NCBI RefSeq assembly: GCF_022259695.1
Contig: NZ_CP092099.1
Span: forward strand, 232,471-296,470
Source of the DNA: Flaviramulus sp. BrNp1-15
GTDB taxonomy: Bacteria > Bacteroidota > Bacteroidia > Flavobacteriales > Flavobacteriaceae
Length of the DNA: 64,000 nt
Direction of reading: 5' to 3'
The notes below the pieces were generated by a model. It worked only from the letters and a program-made list of their open reading frames with translations. It had not been told where the DNA came from and searched no databases. The first letter of the stretch is position 1; the number at the start of each line of letters is the position of its first letter. A program made the position numbers and the translations under genes. Below are positions 40,040 to 48,791 of the stretch, one piece after another.

Positions 40040-43000
40040 ATGTCTCTAAAAAAACTTCTTTACCTCTTGTTAATACTAATATTAGCCGCATCTTGTAAAA
40101 AGAAAACTATAGAAACCGACAACCTATTTAAATTTAGAGATTACATAAGCTATACAACTTCTGGTAACGTTTCAGTTGCAGACCCCATAGTTATCAATTT
40201 AGCAAACGATGTTGAAGGTTGGGAACTTAATCAAGAAATTACAGAAGATATTTTAAGTATAAAACCCCATGTTTCTGGCAAACTCTTAGTTAATAATAAA
40301 CATAGTTTAAATTTTATTCCTGACGAACCTTTAGAACCAGATACCGAATATACTGTTGTTGTAAAACTCACTAAAATTTATAAAAACTTACCTTCAGAAT
40401 TTAAAAATTACACGTTTCAATTTAAAACCATAAAACCCAACTTTAATGTTGTTACCAATAACTTGCAATCCTACAGCAAGGAGTGGCAATATTTGGAAGG
40501 TGTTTTAAAATCGGCCGACATCATTTCGCTTGACAATGCAAAACAACTTATTGAAGCCTCACAAAAAGACAAGAAACTAAGCATCCAATGGAATGAATCT
40601 TTTAAAAACGCCAAAGCATTTGAATTTAAAATTGATAGTATTAATCGTTTTGTTGAAGATAGCGAGATTCTTGTAAAGTGGAACGGGAAAGCTATAAAAG
40701 CAGACAATTCTGGTGAAAACATAGTAGTAATTCCTGGGAAAAACAATTTCACCATCACAAAAATTGATGTAATTCAGGCACCAGAACAATACTTATCCAT
40801 CAACTTTTCCGATCCTTTAAAAAAGCAACAAAATTTTGATGGATTGGTTACCATTCAAAATATAAAAAACCCAAAATATGTTGTAGATGGCAATGTGTTA
40901 AAAGTATATCCAGATACAAAATTAATTGGTAATATTTTGGTTGATATATTTCAAGGCATTAAGAACACTGAAGGCTATAAACTTAAAAAACAATTTTCTG
41001 AAACCATTTCGTTTGAAGAGTTAAAACCTCAAGTTCGATTAATTAGTAACGGAACCATTCTACCAAATTCCCAAGACCTTAATTTTAACTTTGAAGCAGT
41101 GAACCTAAAAGCTGTTGATGTACGTGTTATTAAGATTTTTGAAGATAATATTCTTCAATTTTTACAAGACAACAACCTAAGCAGTAATAACGAAAATGCT
41201 ATAAAACGAGTTGGTCGTCGTATTGCAAAACAAACCATTAGGTTAATTGATAATGCCGTAGAAAACACAGGCAAATGGAAAGCTTACAGCATCGATTTAT
41301 CCAAGTATTTTAAAGCTGATCCTGGTGCTATTTACAGAATAGAATTAAGCTTTAAAAAAGAGTATTCACTTTACAATTGTGATGCAAATCAAAACATAAC
41401 AAACTCTGAAGATAATGAAGATTACTACGAGGATGATTATTACGAAGATGATTATTACTACCAAGAAAACTACACAGAAAGCAATACCGAAGATGAAGAT
41501 TTACGTGAAGAAGAATACTGGGATAATTTAATCTACAGATACAGAAATTACAGTTACAATTGGCGCGAACGCGATAACCCATGCCATGAAGCGTATTACA
41601 ATGAAAACCGAATTGTATCGCAAAACTTACTAGCTTCAAATTTGGGTGTTATTGCAAAACAAGGCGCAAATAACTCTTATTATTTTGCGGTTACAGACAT
41701 TTTAACCACAAATCCTGTAGTAAATGCAACTGTTAAATTATTTAATTTTCAGCAGCAAGAAATTAATTCTGTTGTCACAAATGCAGAAGGTTTAATAACA
41801 ATTGATGCCAATAATCAAGCAGCTTTTGCTATTGTTTCCAAAGGAAATAACACGAGTTACATTAAACTATTGGATGGAAATTCGTTATCTCTAAGTAAAT
41901 TCGATGTCTCTGGAAACCGATTACAACGCGGACTTAAAGGCTACATTTATGGTGAGCGTGGTGTTTGGCGACCAGGAGATTCATTGCATTTAACTTTTAT
42001 GCTAAATGACAATGCAAATAAGCTTCCAAAAAATCATCCTGTAAAACTTGAAATTACAGATCCAAACGGAAAATTAGTCTACAAAAAAGTAACATCAGAT
42101 AACATTAATAACTTTTTCAAATTCACAGTTTCTACGTCTACCGAAGACATAACAGGAAACTACAATGCTAAAGTTTCGGTTGGTGGCGCAACGTTTTATA
42201 AAGACTTAAAAATTGAAACGGTTAAACCCAATCGTTTAAAAATTAAAGTCGATTTTGAAAATGAAATCCTCACAAACACAGAACCTTTAAAAGGAACTTT
42301 AAATGTAAAATGGCTTCATGGAGCGCCAGGGAAAAATTTGAAAGCAGAAATTAAAGCCAAATTTAGCACTTCATACACCAGTTTTAAAAATTATAAAGAC
42401 TATGTGTTTAACGACCCTTCACGAAAATTTGATACTGAAGAAATCAATGTTTTTGAAGGCAAAGTAAACGAAGAAGGCTTAGCAAACATTAACAATAAAC
42501 TGGAAGTTGGTAAAAACGCTCCAGGCATGTTAAATGTGCAATTTTTGGTTCGTGCGTTTGAAAATGGAGGCGATTTCTCCATGAATGCTTTCACAAAACC
42601 CTATGCACCATATGCTTCATTTGTTGGAATGCGTTCGCCAAAAGGCAATGCGTATGGTTCTTTTTTTACAGATGAAAATCAAACTTTTGATGTCGTTGTG
42701 GTTGATGCTAACGGCAAACCTATCAAAAGAAATAATTTAGAAGTTAAAATCTATAAAATTGAATGGCGCTGGTGGTGGAATTCCTCTTACGACGATTTAG
42801 CAACTTATGCATCAAGTAGCTATCACAGACCATTTAAAAGCTTGAAAGTAAACACAGATGCTAACGGAAAAGCATCTTTCAACTTAAATATTCCAGATGC
42901 AGAACGTGGTCGCTTTTTAATACGAGTTTCAGATCCTGTAAGTGGTCATGCTACAGGTCGAACAGCTTATTTCTATAAAAACTGGTATATGCCTTCTGGC

Positions 43001-45619
43001 GATAAAGAAGCAGCTAAAATATTAGCGTTTTCAGCAGATAAAGAACATTATAATGTTGGCGAGACTGCAAAAATAACTTTCCCTTCAGGAAACGAAGGTC
43101 GCGCTTTACTAAGCATAGAAAATGGCATAGAAGTTTTAGATTACAAATGGGTAAAAACAACGCAAGGTGAAACCACAGTAAGCATTCCTATAACACCAGA
43201 AATGGCTCCAAATGTGTTTATCAATATTTCACTATTGCAACCTCACGCTATCACAGCAAACGATTTACCAATTAGACTTTATGGCGTTATTCCAATATTG
43301 ATAGAAGACCCAAATACCAAATTAGAACCAGAAATACGTATGCCAAGTGTATTGCGTCCAGAACAGGAATTTGAAGTGTTTGTTTCAGAGAAAAACAAAA
43401 AACCAATGACTTATACTATTGCTATGGTTGAAGAGGGCTTGCTGGATCTTACACGCTTTAAAACGCCAAATGCCTGGAACGAATTTTATAAGCGTGAAGC
43501 TTTAGGCGTAAAAACCTGGGATATTTTTGATGATGTTATTGGCGCGTATTCTGGAAGTATCGATCAGGTATTTGCTATTGGTGGAGATGGAAATGCGGCG
43601 GCAGGAAAAAACAAAAAAGCCAATCGTTTTAAACCTGTAGTCACCTATTTAGGACCTTTTACTTTGGGTGCTGGAGATAGAAAATCGCATAAAATTAAAA
43701 TGCCAAATTATATTGGAGCAGTTCGTACTATGGTTGTTGCTGGAAACAATACAAATGAAGCTTATGGAAGCACAGATAAATCGGTTGAAGTTAAAAAGCC
43801 TTTAATGGTTTTAGCTACGCTTCCGCGGAAATTAAGCCCTGGTGAAAAAGTAACACTTCCGGTAACCGTTTTTGCTATGGAGCCTAATGTAAAAAATGTA
43901 AGCATTAGCCTAAAACTAAGTAACGGAATCTCCATTGTTGGTGATCAAACTAAATCATTGTCATTTAATAAACCCGATGAACAAATGGTGTATTTTGAAT
44001 TAGATGTTAGTAAAGCAAAAGGCATAAATACTGTTGAAGTTATAGCGTCTGGAAATGGAGAAAAATCGACATACAAAGTCGAGTTGGATGTGATCAATCC
44101 TAACCCAATTTCATCCATAGCATTAGATAAAAATTTAGAAGCCAATGCCTCTGAAACTCTAGATTTTTCAACCTTTGGTGTTGTTGGTTCAAATTCAGCA
44201 ACTGTGGAGTTTTCAACCATGCCGCCAATGGATTTTTCACGTCGTTTACAATACTTAATTCAATATCCTCATGGTTGCTTAGAACAAACTACATCAAGCG
44301 TTTTTCCGCAATTATATTTGAATGATATTTTCGATTTAACCTTTGATAAGAAACAGGAAATTCAGCAAAATATTGAAAATGGCATTAAACGTTTAGGCCA
44401 TTTTCAAAGACCAAATGGAGGTATGAGCTATTGGATTGGCGAAAACACAGCTAACGACTGGTCTACAAGCTACGCAGGACATTTAATGATTGAAGCCGAG
44501 AAAAAAGGTTTTGTGTTACCACTATCTTTTAAAAGTAATTGGATTCAATATCAAAAACAAGCTGCTCAAAATTGGAGACCAAGTTATAAAACCTATAATT
44601 CCGATTTAGCACAAGCCTATAGATTATATACTTTAGCACTTGCAGGAAGTCCAGATTTAGCGGCTATGAACAGATTACGTGAATTCACCGAAATATCAAA
44701 TGAAGCAAAATGGCGTTTAGCTGCTGCTTATGCTTTAGCTGGACAAAAAGAAGCGAGCGATAATATTTCTAAATCGGCAAACATAAATTTCATTCCTCCA
44801 AAATATAATTATTACACTTATGGTTCGGTAGATAGAAATCGTGCGATGGCATTAGAAACTATGGTACTTACTAAAGATAATCGCGTTAGAGAATTGGCCC
44901 AAACTATGGCTAAAGATTTATCTAGTAACCGTTGGATGAGCACACAAACCACTGCGTATAGTTTGTTAGCCATGGCAAAAATGGTTGAAGCTAATGGTGG
45001 AAAATCTGTGAAACTGAATTATACATTTAACGGTAAAACGGAAACTATAGATACAAAAAGCGCCATTGCACAACGCGATTTAAATGTTCTGGATGGAAAC
45101 AATACACTTAGCTTTAAAAACAATCAAGATAATGTGGTTTATGTTCGTGTGCTAAACTCAGGAAAATTGCCTTTAGGTGAGGAATTAACTGAGCAACGTG
45201 GTTTAAGTGCTTCTGTAGTTTATAAAGATTTAAAAGGAAACAATATTGATGTCTCTAAGCTACAACAAGGTCAAGATTTTGTAGCAACCGTTAAAGTGAG
45301 TAATCTTAAAAATGAAAATGTGAACGATGTGGCTTTAACACAAATATTCCCATCAGGATGGGAAATTGTAAACACCCGTTTTACCGATTTTGGTGAGGCC
45401 ACAACAAGTCAGGCTCGATTTACAGATATTAGAGACGACAGAGTGAATTTCTATTTCGATTTATCTAAAAAAGGGAAATACGACACCAAAACATTTAACG
45501 TCATGCTAAATGCTTCGTATCTTGGAACGTATTATTTACCAGGCATTCAAACAGAAGCCATGTACGATAATGAGTTTTTGGTAAGAACTAAAGGACGTTG
45601 GATTGAAATTCAAAAATGA
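40040..45619 (+). CDS. Bacterial alpha-2-macroglobulin lipoprotein (thioester type)
   Basis: A very large (1859 aa) periplasmic protease trap. The lipobox is LILAASC (Cys19). MG domains follow, including the MG3/MG4 marker LQRGLKGYIYGERGVWRPGD near 633. The protein ends in the thioester domain with CLEQ at residues 1413-1416 (YPHGCLEQTTSSVFPQLYLN), the residue set that forms the reactive Cys-Gln thioester, followed by helical-toroid repeats (GGMSYWIGENTANDWSTSYA). An acidic, Tyr-rich insert (residues about 456-495) is unusual. It overlaps the next ORF by four bases (ATGA) and is paired with pbpC, the standard partner that repairs the wall after protease attack. Confidence 0.94.
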   Translation: MSLKKLLYLLLILILAASCKKKTIETDNLFKFRDYISYTTSGNVSVADPIVINLANDVEGWELNQEITEDILSIKPHVSGKLLVNNKHSLNFIPDEPLEPDTEYTVVVKLTKIYKNLPSEFKNYTFQFKTIKPNFNVVTNNLQSYSKEWQYLEGVLKSADIISLDNAKQLIEASQKDKKLSIQWNESFKNAKAFEFKIDSINRFVEDSEILVKWNGKAIKADNSGENIVVIPGKNNFTITKIDVIQAPEQYLSINFSDPLKKQQNFDGLVTIQNIKNPKYVVDGNVLKVYPDTKLIGNILVDIFQGIKNTEGYKLKKQFSETISFEELKPQVRLISNGTILPNSQDLNFNFEAVNLKAVDVRVIKIFEDNILQFLQDNNLSSNNENAIKRVGRRIAKQTIRLIDNAVENTGKWKAYSIDLSKYFKADPGAIYRIELSFKKEYSLYNCDANQNITNSEDNEDYYEDDYYEDDYYYQENYTESNTEDEDLREEEYWDNLIYRYRNYSYNWRERDNPCHEAYYNENRIVSQNLLASNLGVIAKQGANNSYYFAVTDILTTNPVVNATVKLFNFQQQEINSVVTNAEGLITIDANNQAAFAIVSKGNNTSYIKLLDGNSLSLSKFDVSGNRLQRGLKGYIYGERGVWRPGDSLHLTFMLNDNANKLPKNHPVKLEITDPNGKLVYKKVTSDNINNFFKFTVSTSTEDITGNYNAKVSVGGATFYKDLKIETVKPNRLKIKVDFENEILTNTEPLKGTLNVKWLHGAPGKNLKAEIKAKFSTSYTSFKNYKDYVFNDPSRKFDTEEINVFEGKVNEEGLANINNKLEVGKNAPGMLNVQFLVRAFENGGDFSMNAFTKPYAPYASFVGMRSPKGNAYGSFFTDENQTFDVVVVDANGKPIKRNNLEVKIYKIEWRWWWNSSYDDLATYASSSYHRPFKSLKVNTDANGKASFNLNIPDAERGRFLIRVSDPVSGHATGRTAYFYKNWYMPSGDKEAAKILAFSADKEHYNVGETAKITFPSGNEGRALLSIENGIEVLDYKWVKTTQGETTVSIPITPEMAPNVFINISLLQPHAITANDLPIRLYGVIPILIEDPNTKLEPEIRMPSVLRPEQEFEVFVSEKNKKPMTYTIAMVEEGLLDLTRFKTPNAWNEFYKREALGVKTWDIFDDVIGAYSGSIDQVFAIGGDGNAAAGKNKKANRFKPVVTYLGPFTLGAGDRKSHKIKMPNYIGAVRTMVVAGNNTNEAYGSTDKSVEVKKPLMVLATLPRKLSPGEKVTLPVTVFAMEPNVKNVSISLKLSNGISIVGDQTKSLSFNKPDEQMVYFELDVSKAKGINTVEVIASGNGEKSTYKVELDVINPNPISSIALDKNLEANASETLDFSTFGVVGSNSATVEFSTMPPMDFSRRLQYLIQYPHGCLEQTTSSVFPQLYLNDIFDLTFDKKQEIQQNIENGIKRLGHFQRPNGGMSYWIGENTANDWSTSYAGHLMIEAEKKGFVLPLSFKSNWIQYQKQAAQNWRPSYKTYNSDLAQAYRLYTLALAGSPDLAAMNRLREFTEISNEAKWRLAAAYALAGQKEASDNISKSANINFIPPKYNYYTYGSVDRNRAMALETMVLTKDNRVRELAQTMAKDLSSNRWMSTQTTAYSLLAMAKMVEANGGKSVKLNYTFNGKTETIDTKSAIAQRDLNVLDGNNTLSFKNNQDNVVYVRVLNSGKLPLGEELTEQRGLSASVVYKDLKGNNIDVSKLQQGQDFVATVKVSNLKNENVNDVALTQIFPSGWEIVNTRFTDFGEATTSQARFTDIRDDRVNFYFDLSKKGKYDTKTFNVMLNASYLGTYYLPGIQTEAMYDNEFLVRTKGRWIEIQK

Positions 45620-45936
45620 AATACCTTATGAAAGATTTTAAAACCTATTACGCCGTTATTTTCACTTCAACACAAAAAGAAAATATAACTGGTTATGCTG
45701 AAATGGCCCTAAAAATGGAAAATCTAGCAAAACAGCAACCTGGTTATTTAGGAATGGATAGTGCTAGAGAAGACGTTGGAATTACAGTTAGCTATTGGGA
45801 AAGCATAGAAGCCATTAAAAACTGGAAACAACAAAGTGAGCATTTAAAGGCACAACTAAAAGGGCGAACATATTGGTACAGTTGGTACAATGTAAAGATT
45901 TGTAAGGTTGAGCGTGAGTATGAATTTAATAACTAG
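45616..45936 (+). CDS. Antibiotic-biosynthesis-monooxygenase (ABM) fold protein
   Basis: A 106-residue cytoplasmic protein of the dimeric alpha/beta-barrel ABM family: FKTYYAVIFTSTQKENITGY, AEMALKMENLAKQQPGYLGM, SYWESIEAIKNWKQQSEHLK, YSWYNVKICKVEREYEF. Members include heme-degrading monooxygenases and many enzymes with unknown substrates; the heme-binding residues cannot be judged here. The ATG overlaps the alpha-2-macroglobulin stop by four bases, so translation is coupled. A palindromic repeat separates it from pbpC. Confidence 0.85.
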   Translation: MKYLMKDFKTYYAVIFTSTQKENITGYAEMALKMENLAKQQPGYLGMDSAREDVGITVSYWESIEAIKNWKQQSEHLKAQLKGRTYWYSWYNVKICKVEREYEFNN

Positions 45937-45937
45937 T

Positions 45938-46010
45938 GTCATTACGAGGAGTGAAACGACGTAGTAATCTTTTAAATTGAACAGATTGCTTCGTCTTACT
46001 CGCAATGACG
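45938..46010. repeat. Inverted repeat element GTCATTACGAGG...CGCAATGACG
   Basis: Arms of about 28-33 bases (left: GTCATTACGAGGAGTGAAAC; right: TTCGTCTTACTCGCAATGAC) around an AT-rich centre. It resembles the widespread GTCATTGCGAG intergenic repeat of many bacteria. It sits between the ABM gene and pbpC, ending 13 bases before the pbpC TTG start. Confidence 0.7.
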
Positions 46011-46023
46011 TTTCAAATAAAAG

Positions 46024-48372
46024 TTGAAAATTATAGCCTATATAAAACATCACAAAATAAAGTCAATTATTCTGGCTTTATTGTTAATTACCTATTATTT
46101 CTGTTTACCCAAACAACTCTTCAAAGATCCAACGGCAACTGTTATTACGAGTTCTAATAACGAATTACTAGGAGCTCAAATTGCGAAAGATGGACAGTGG
46201 CGATTTCCGCAAAACGATAGCATTCCAGAGAAATTTAAAACCTGTATCATTCAGTTTGAAGACGAATATTTTTACAAACACCCTGGATTTAACCCTATTT
46301 CCATATTTAAAGCCTTACGAGATAATTTAAAATCTAACAAAGTAAAACGTGGTGGAAGTACTTTAACACAACAAGTTATTCGTTTATCCAGAAAAGGAAA
46401 ACCTAGAACTTACTTTGAAAAAATAAAAGAAATCATTCTCGCTACGCGACTGGAGCTAAGAACTTCCAAAGACAAAATATTATCATATTATAGCAGCAAT
46501 GCGCCTTTTGGAGGAAATGTAGTTGGATTAGATGCTGCGTCGTGGCGTTATTTTAATAGAAATGCCACCGAATTATCTTGGGCAGAAAGCGCCACATTAG
46601 CAGTTTTGCCAAATGCTCCAAGCCTAATTTACCCTGGTAAAAATCAAGAACGTTTATTAGTAAAGCGGAACAGATTACTAAATAAACTTTTAGGAAATCA
46701 AATAATTGACTCACTTACATACCAATTATCAATTGCTGAAGGGTTACCACAAAAACCTTATGCTTTACCGCAAATTGCTCCGCATTTATTACAAAAAGTT
46801 TCTCAAGTACATTCTGGAAAACGTATTCAAACAACTATTAAAAAAAGACTTCAAGAACAAACAAACACCATTGTTAAAAATCATTACAACCTTTTAAAAC
46901 AAAATGAAATTTATAACATTTCGGTTTTAATTTTAGATGTTAATACACGACAAGTTTTAACCTATGTTGGAAATTCGCCAACAGATAAAGCGCATCAAAA
47001 AGATGTAGATGTTATTGACAAACCCAGAAGTACAGGCAGCATTTTAAAACCTTTTTTATATGCAGCCATGTTAGACTCTGGTGATATTTTGCCAAATACT
47101 TTAGTTGAAGATACACCTACACAATTTGGAAGTTATAACCCTGAAAATTATAATAAAGAATACGATGGCGCTGTTCCTGCTAGTCGTGCTTTATCGCGCT
47201 CGTTAAATGTTCCTGCTGTTAGAATGTTGCAAGAATTTGGTTTGGATAGATTTCATCATTATTTAAAAGCCTTACAACTTAAAGATTTGAAATATAATGC
47301 CAATCATTATGGTTTATCACTGGTTTTAGGAGGCGCAGAAAGTAACCTTTGGGATTTATGTAAAAGTTATGCGGCATTGTCTTCAACCTTAAATCATTTT
47401 TCAGAATCGTCTAGTGAATATTTTAAAAATGAATTTTGTGAACCTACTTTTTTAACTTCAGAAAACATAGATTTTGGAAAGAAAACAACTGGCAAAACAC
47501 TATTTGATGCCGCTTCTATTTACTTAACTTATGAAAGCTTAAAAAAAGTAAACAGACCAGAAGGTGATGACAATTGGGAGTTTTTTGATGATTCCAAACA
47601 AATTGCATGGAAAACAGGAACTAGTTTTGGTTTTCGTGATGCTTGGGCTATTGGAACTACTAAAGATTATGTGGTTGGTGTTTGGGTTGGAAATGCTGAT
47701 GGCGAAGGACGACCAGGTTTAGTTGGTATACAAGCTGCAGCTCCAATATTGTTTGATGTTTTTGATTTACTCCCAAATAGCGATTGGTTTGCAAAACCAT
47801 TTGATGAGATGCAAGAAGTAGAAATATGCAGTAAAAGCGGATACAGAACAACTGAAAATTGTGAAGAAAAGCAATTAGAATTTATTCAATTAAGTGGATT
47901 AAAAACTAAACCTTGTCCTTATCATGTGTTGATTCATTTAGATAAAAATCAGCAATTTCAAGTTAATTCTTCTTGTGAAAATGTGAATGATATTAGTCAT
48001 AAATCGTGGTTTGTTTTGCCTCCTTTAATGGAACATTATTACAAAACTAAAAATCCTTTTTATAAACCTTTACCAAGATTTAGATTAGATTGTATAGGTA
48101 AAAACACAACTTCAATGCAATTTATTTACCCAAAAGAAACAACAACTATTTTTCTTCCAAAAGATTTTAACGGTAAAACCAATGAACTCATTTTAAAGGT
48201 TGCACATTCAAAACCAGAGTCTACTATATTTTGGTATTTGGATAACATCTATATTGGTTCAACAAAGAATATTCACGACTTAGCTATTATTCCAAAAATA
48301 GGCGAACACCTCATAACAGTTATTGATGAGTTTGGCAATGAAACTAAACAAAAAATAAAGGCTTTAAACTAA
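46024..48372 (+). CDS. pbpC: Penicillin-binding protein 1C (bifunctional transglycosylase/transpeptidase)
   Basis: A 782-residue peptidoglycan synthase with one N-terminal membrane helix (about 12-28). The glycosyltransferase 51 domain has E79 in FEDEYFYKHPGFNP, plus RGGSTLTQQVIRLSRKGKPR. The transpeptidase domain has SILK with S339 and K342, SRSLN near 393 and KTGTSFGFRDAWA from K530. The PBP1C C-terminal domain starts after residue 680 (NPFYKPLPRF). The start is a TTG at 46024; no in-frame ATG is nearby upstream. Partner of the alpha-2-macroglobulin gene. Confidence 0.93.
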   Translation: MKIIAYIKHHKIKSIILALLLITYYFCLPKQLFKDPTATVITSSNNELLGAQIAKDGQWRFPQNDSIPEKFKTCIIQFEDEYFYKHPGFNPISIFKALRDNLKSNKVKRGGSTLTQQVIRLSRKGKPRTYFEKIKEIILATRLELRTSKDKILSYYSSNAPFGGNVVGLDAASWRYFNRNATELSWAESATLAVLPNAPSLIYPGKNQERLLVKRNRLLNKLLGNQIIDSLTYQLSIAEGLPQKPYALPQIAPHLLQKVSQVHSGKRIQTTIKKRLQEQTNTIVKNHYNLLKQNEIYNISVLILDVNTRQVLTYVGNSPTDKAHQKDVDVIDKPRSTGSILKPFLYAAMLDSGDILPNTLVEDTPTQFGSYNPENYNKEYDGAVPASRALSRSLNVPAVRMLQEFGLDRFHHYLKALQLKDLKYNANHYGLSLVLGGAESNLWDLCKSYAALSSTLNHFSESSSEYFKNEFCEPTFLTSENIDFGKKTTGKTLFDAASIYLTYESLKKVNRPEGDDNWEFFDDSKQIAWKTGTSFGFRDAWAIGTTKDYVVGVWVGNADGEGRPGLVGIQAAAPILFDVFDLLPNSDWFAKPFDEMQEVEICSKSGYRTTENCEEKQLEFIQLSGLKTKPCPYHVLIHLDKNQQFQVNSSCENVNDISHKSWFVLPPLMEHYYKTKNPFYKPLPRFRLDCIGKNTTSMQFIYPKETTTIFLPKDFNGKTNELILKVAHSKPESTIFWYLDNIYIGSTKNIHDLAIIPKIGEHLITVIDEFGNETKQKIKALN

Positions 48373-48468
48373 AGATTTTCGTTTAATATTTACCTTATTT
48401 TTAAATTATTAAGCCTACATGGCATTCAAATACATATAAATAAAATCCTTTTTAACAAGTAAATTGAG

Positions 48469-48540
48469 TGCATTTTATCGAAAAAATTGCGTTTCATCGA
48501 TTATTTTAAACTTTTTAACATAAAAATTGCGTTTCACCTG
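48469..48540. promoter_or_regulatory. Repeated TGC[A/G]TTT[T/C]A elements, candidate regulator sites
   Basis: TGCATTTTATCGA (48469), TGCGTTTCATCGA (48488) and TGCGTTTCACCTG (48528). The last two share TTGCGTTTCA exactly, 40 bases apart, about four helical turns. They lie about 250-320 bases before the giant T9SS gene. Confidence 0.4.
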
Positions 48541-48609
48541 CAAAAAACACCCTTTGGTCGATAATTTTTTTATTATGTTTGTGATATCCCAATAAAACTG
48601 TTAATAATT

Positions 48610-48741
48610 ATGCAAAACAATTACGCCTACTTTTCATCTAAAAATTTCTCAAAAATTACTCAACTCATTCTATTTGCTATTCATCTACACTTATTAATGT
48701 TTTGGTCGAATCTTCTCAGACAAAATCAATCATTAGAATAA
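48610..48741 (+). CDS. Possible 43-residue small ORF
   Basis: ATG at 48610 to TAA at 48741. It encodes MQNNYAYFSSKNFSKITQ followed by a hydrophobic stretch (LILFAIHLHLLMFW). It could equally be non-coding leader sequence; only the open frame and the hydrophobic core support it. Confidence 0.2.
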   Translation: MQNNYAYFSSKNFSKITQLILFAIHLHLLMFWSNLLRQNQSLE

Positions 48742-48791
48742 TTTTACACTCAAGTAAAAATCTCTCACCCCAAATTGAATGTTGAATTGCT

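Larger units (their letters stand above)
48373..48791. other. 419-base intergenic region before the giant T9SS gene
   Basis: Strongly AT-rich. It holds three TGC-[A/G]TTT-rich repeats (48469, 48488, 48528), GATATCCC at about 48584 and a possible small ORF at 48610-48741. No clear terminator for pbpC and no RNA gene is visible. Confidence 0.6.
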
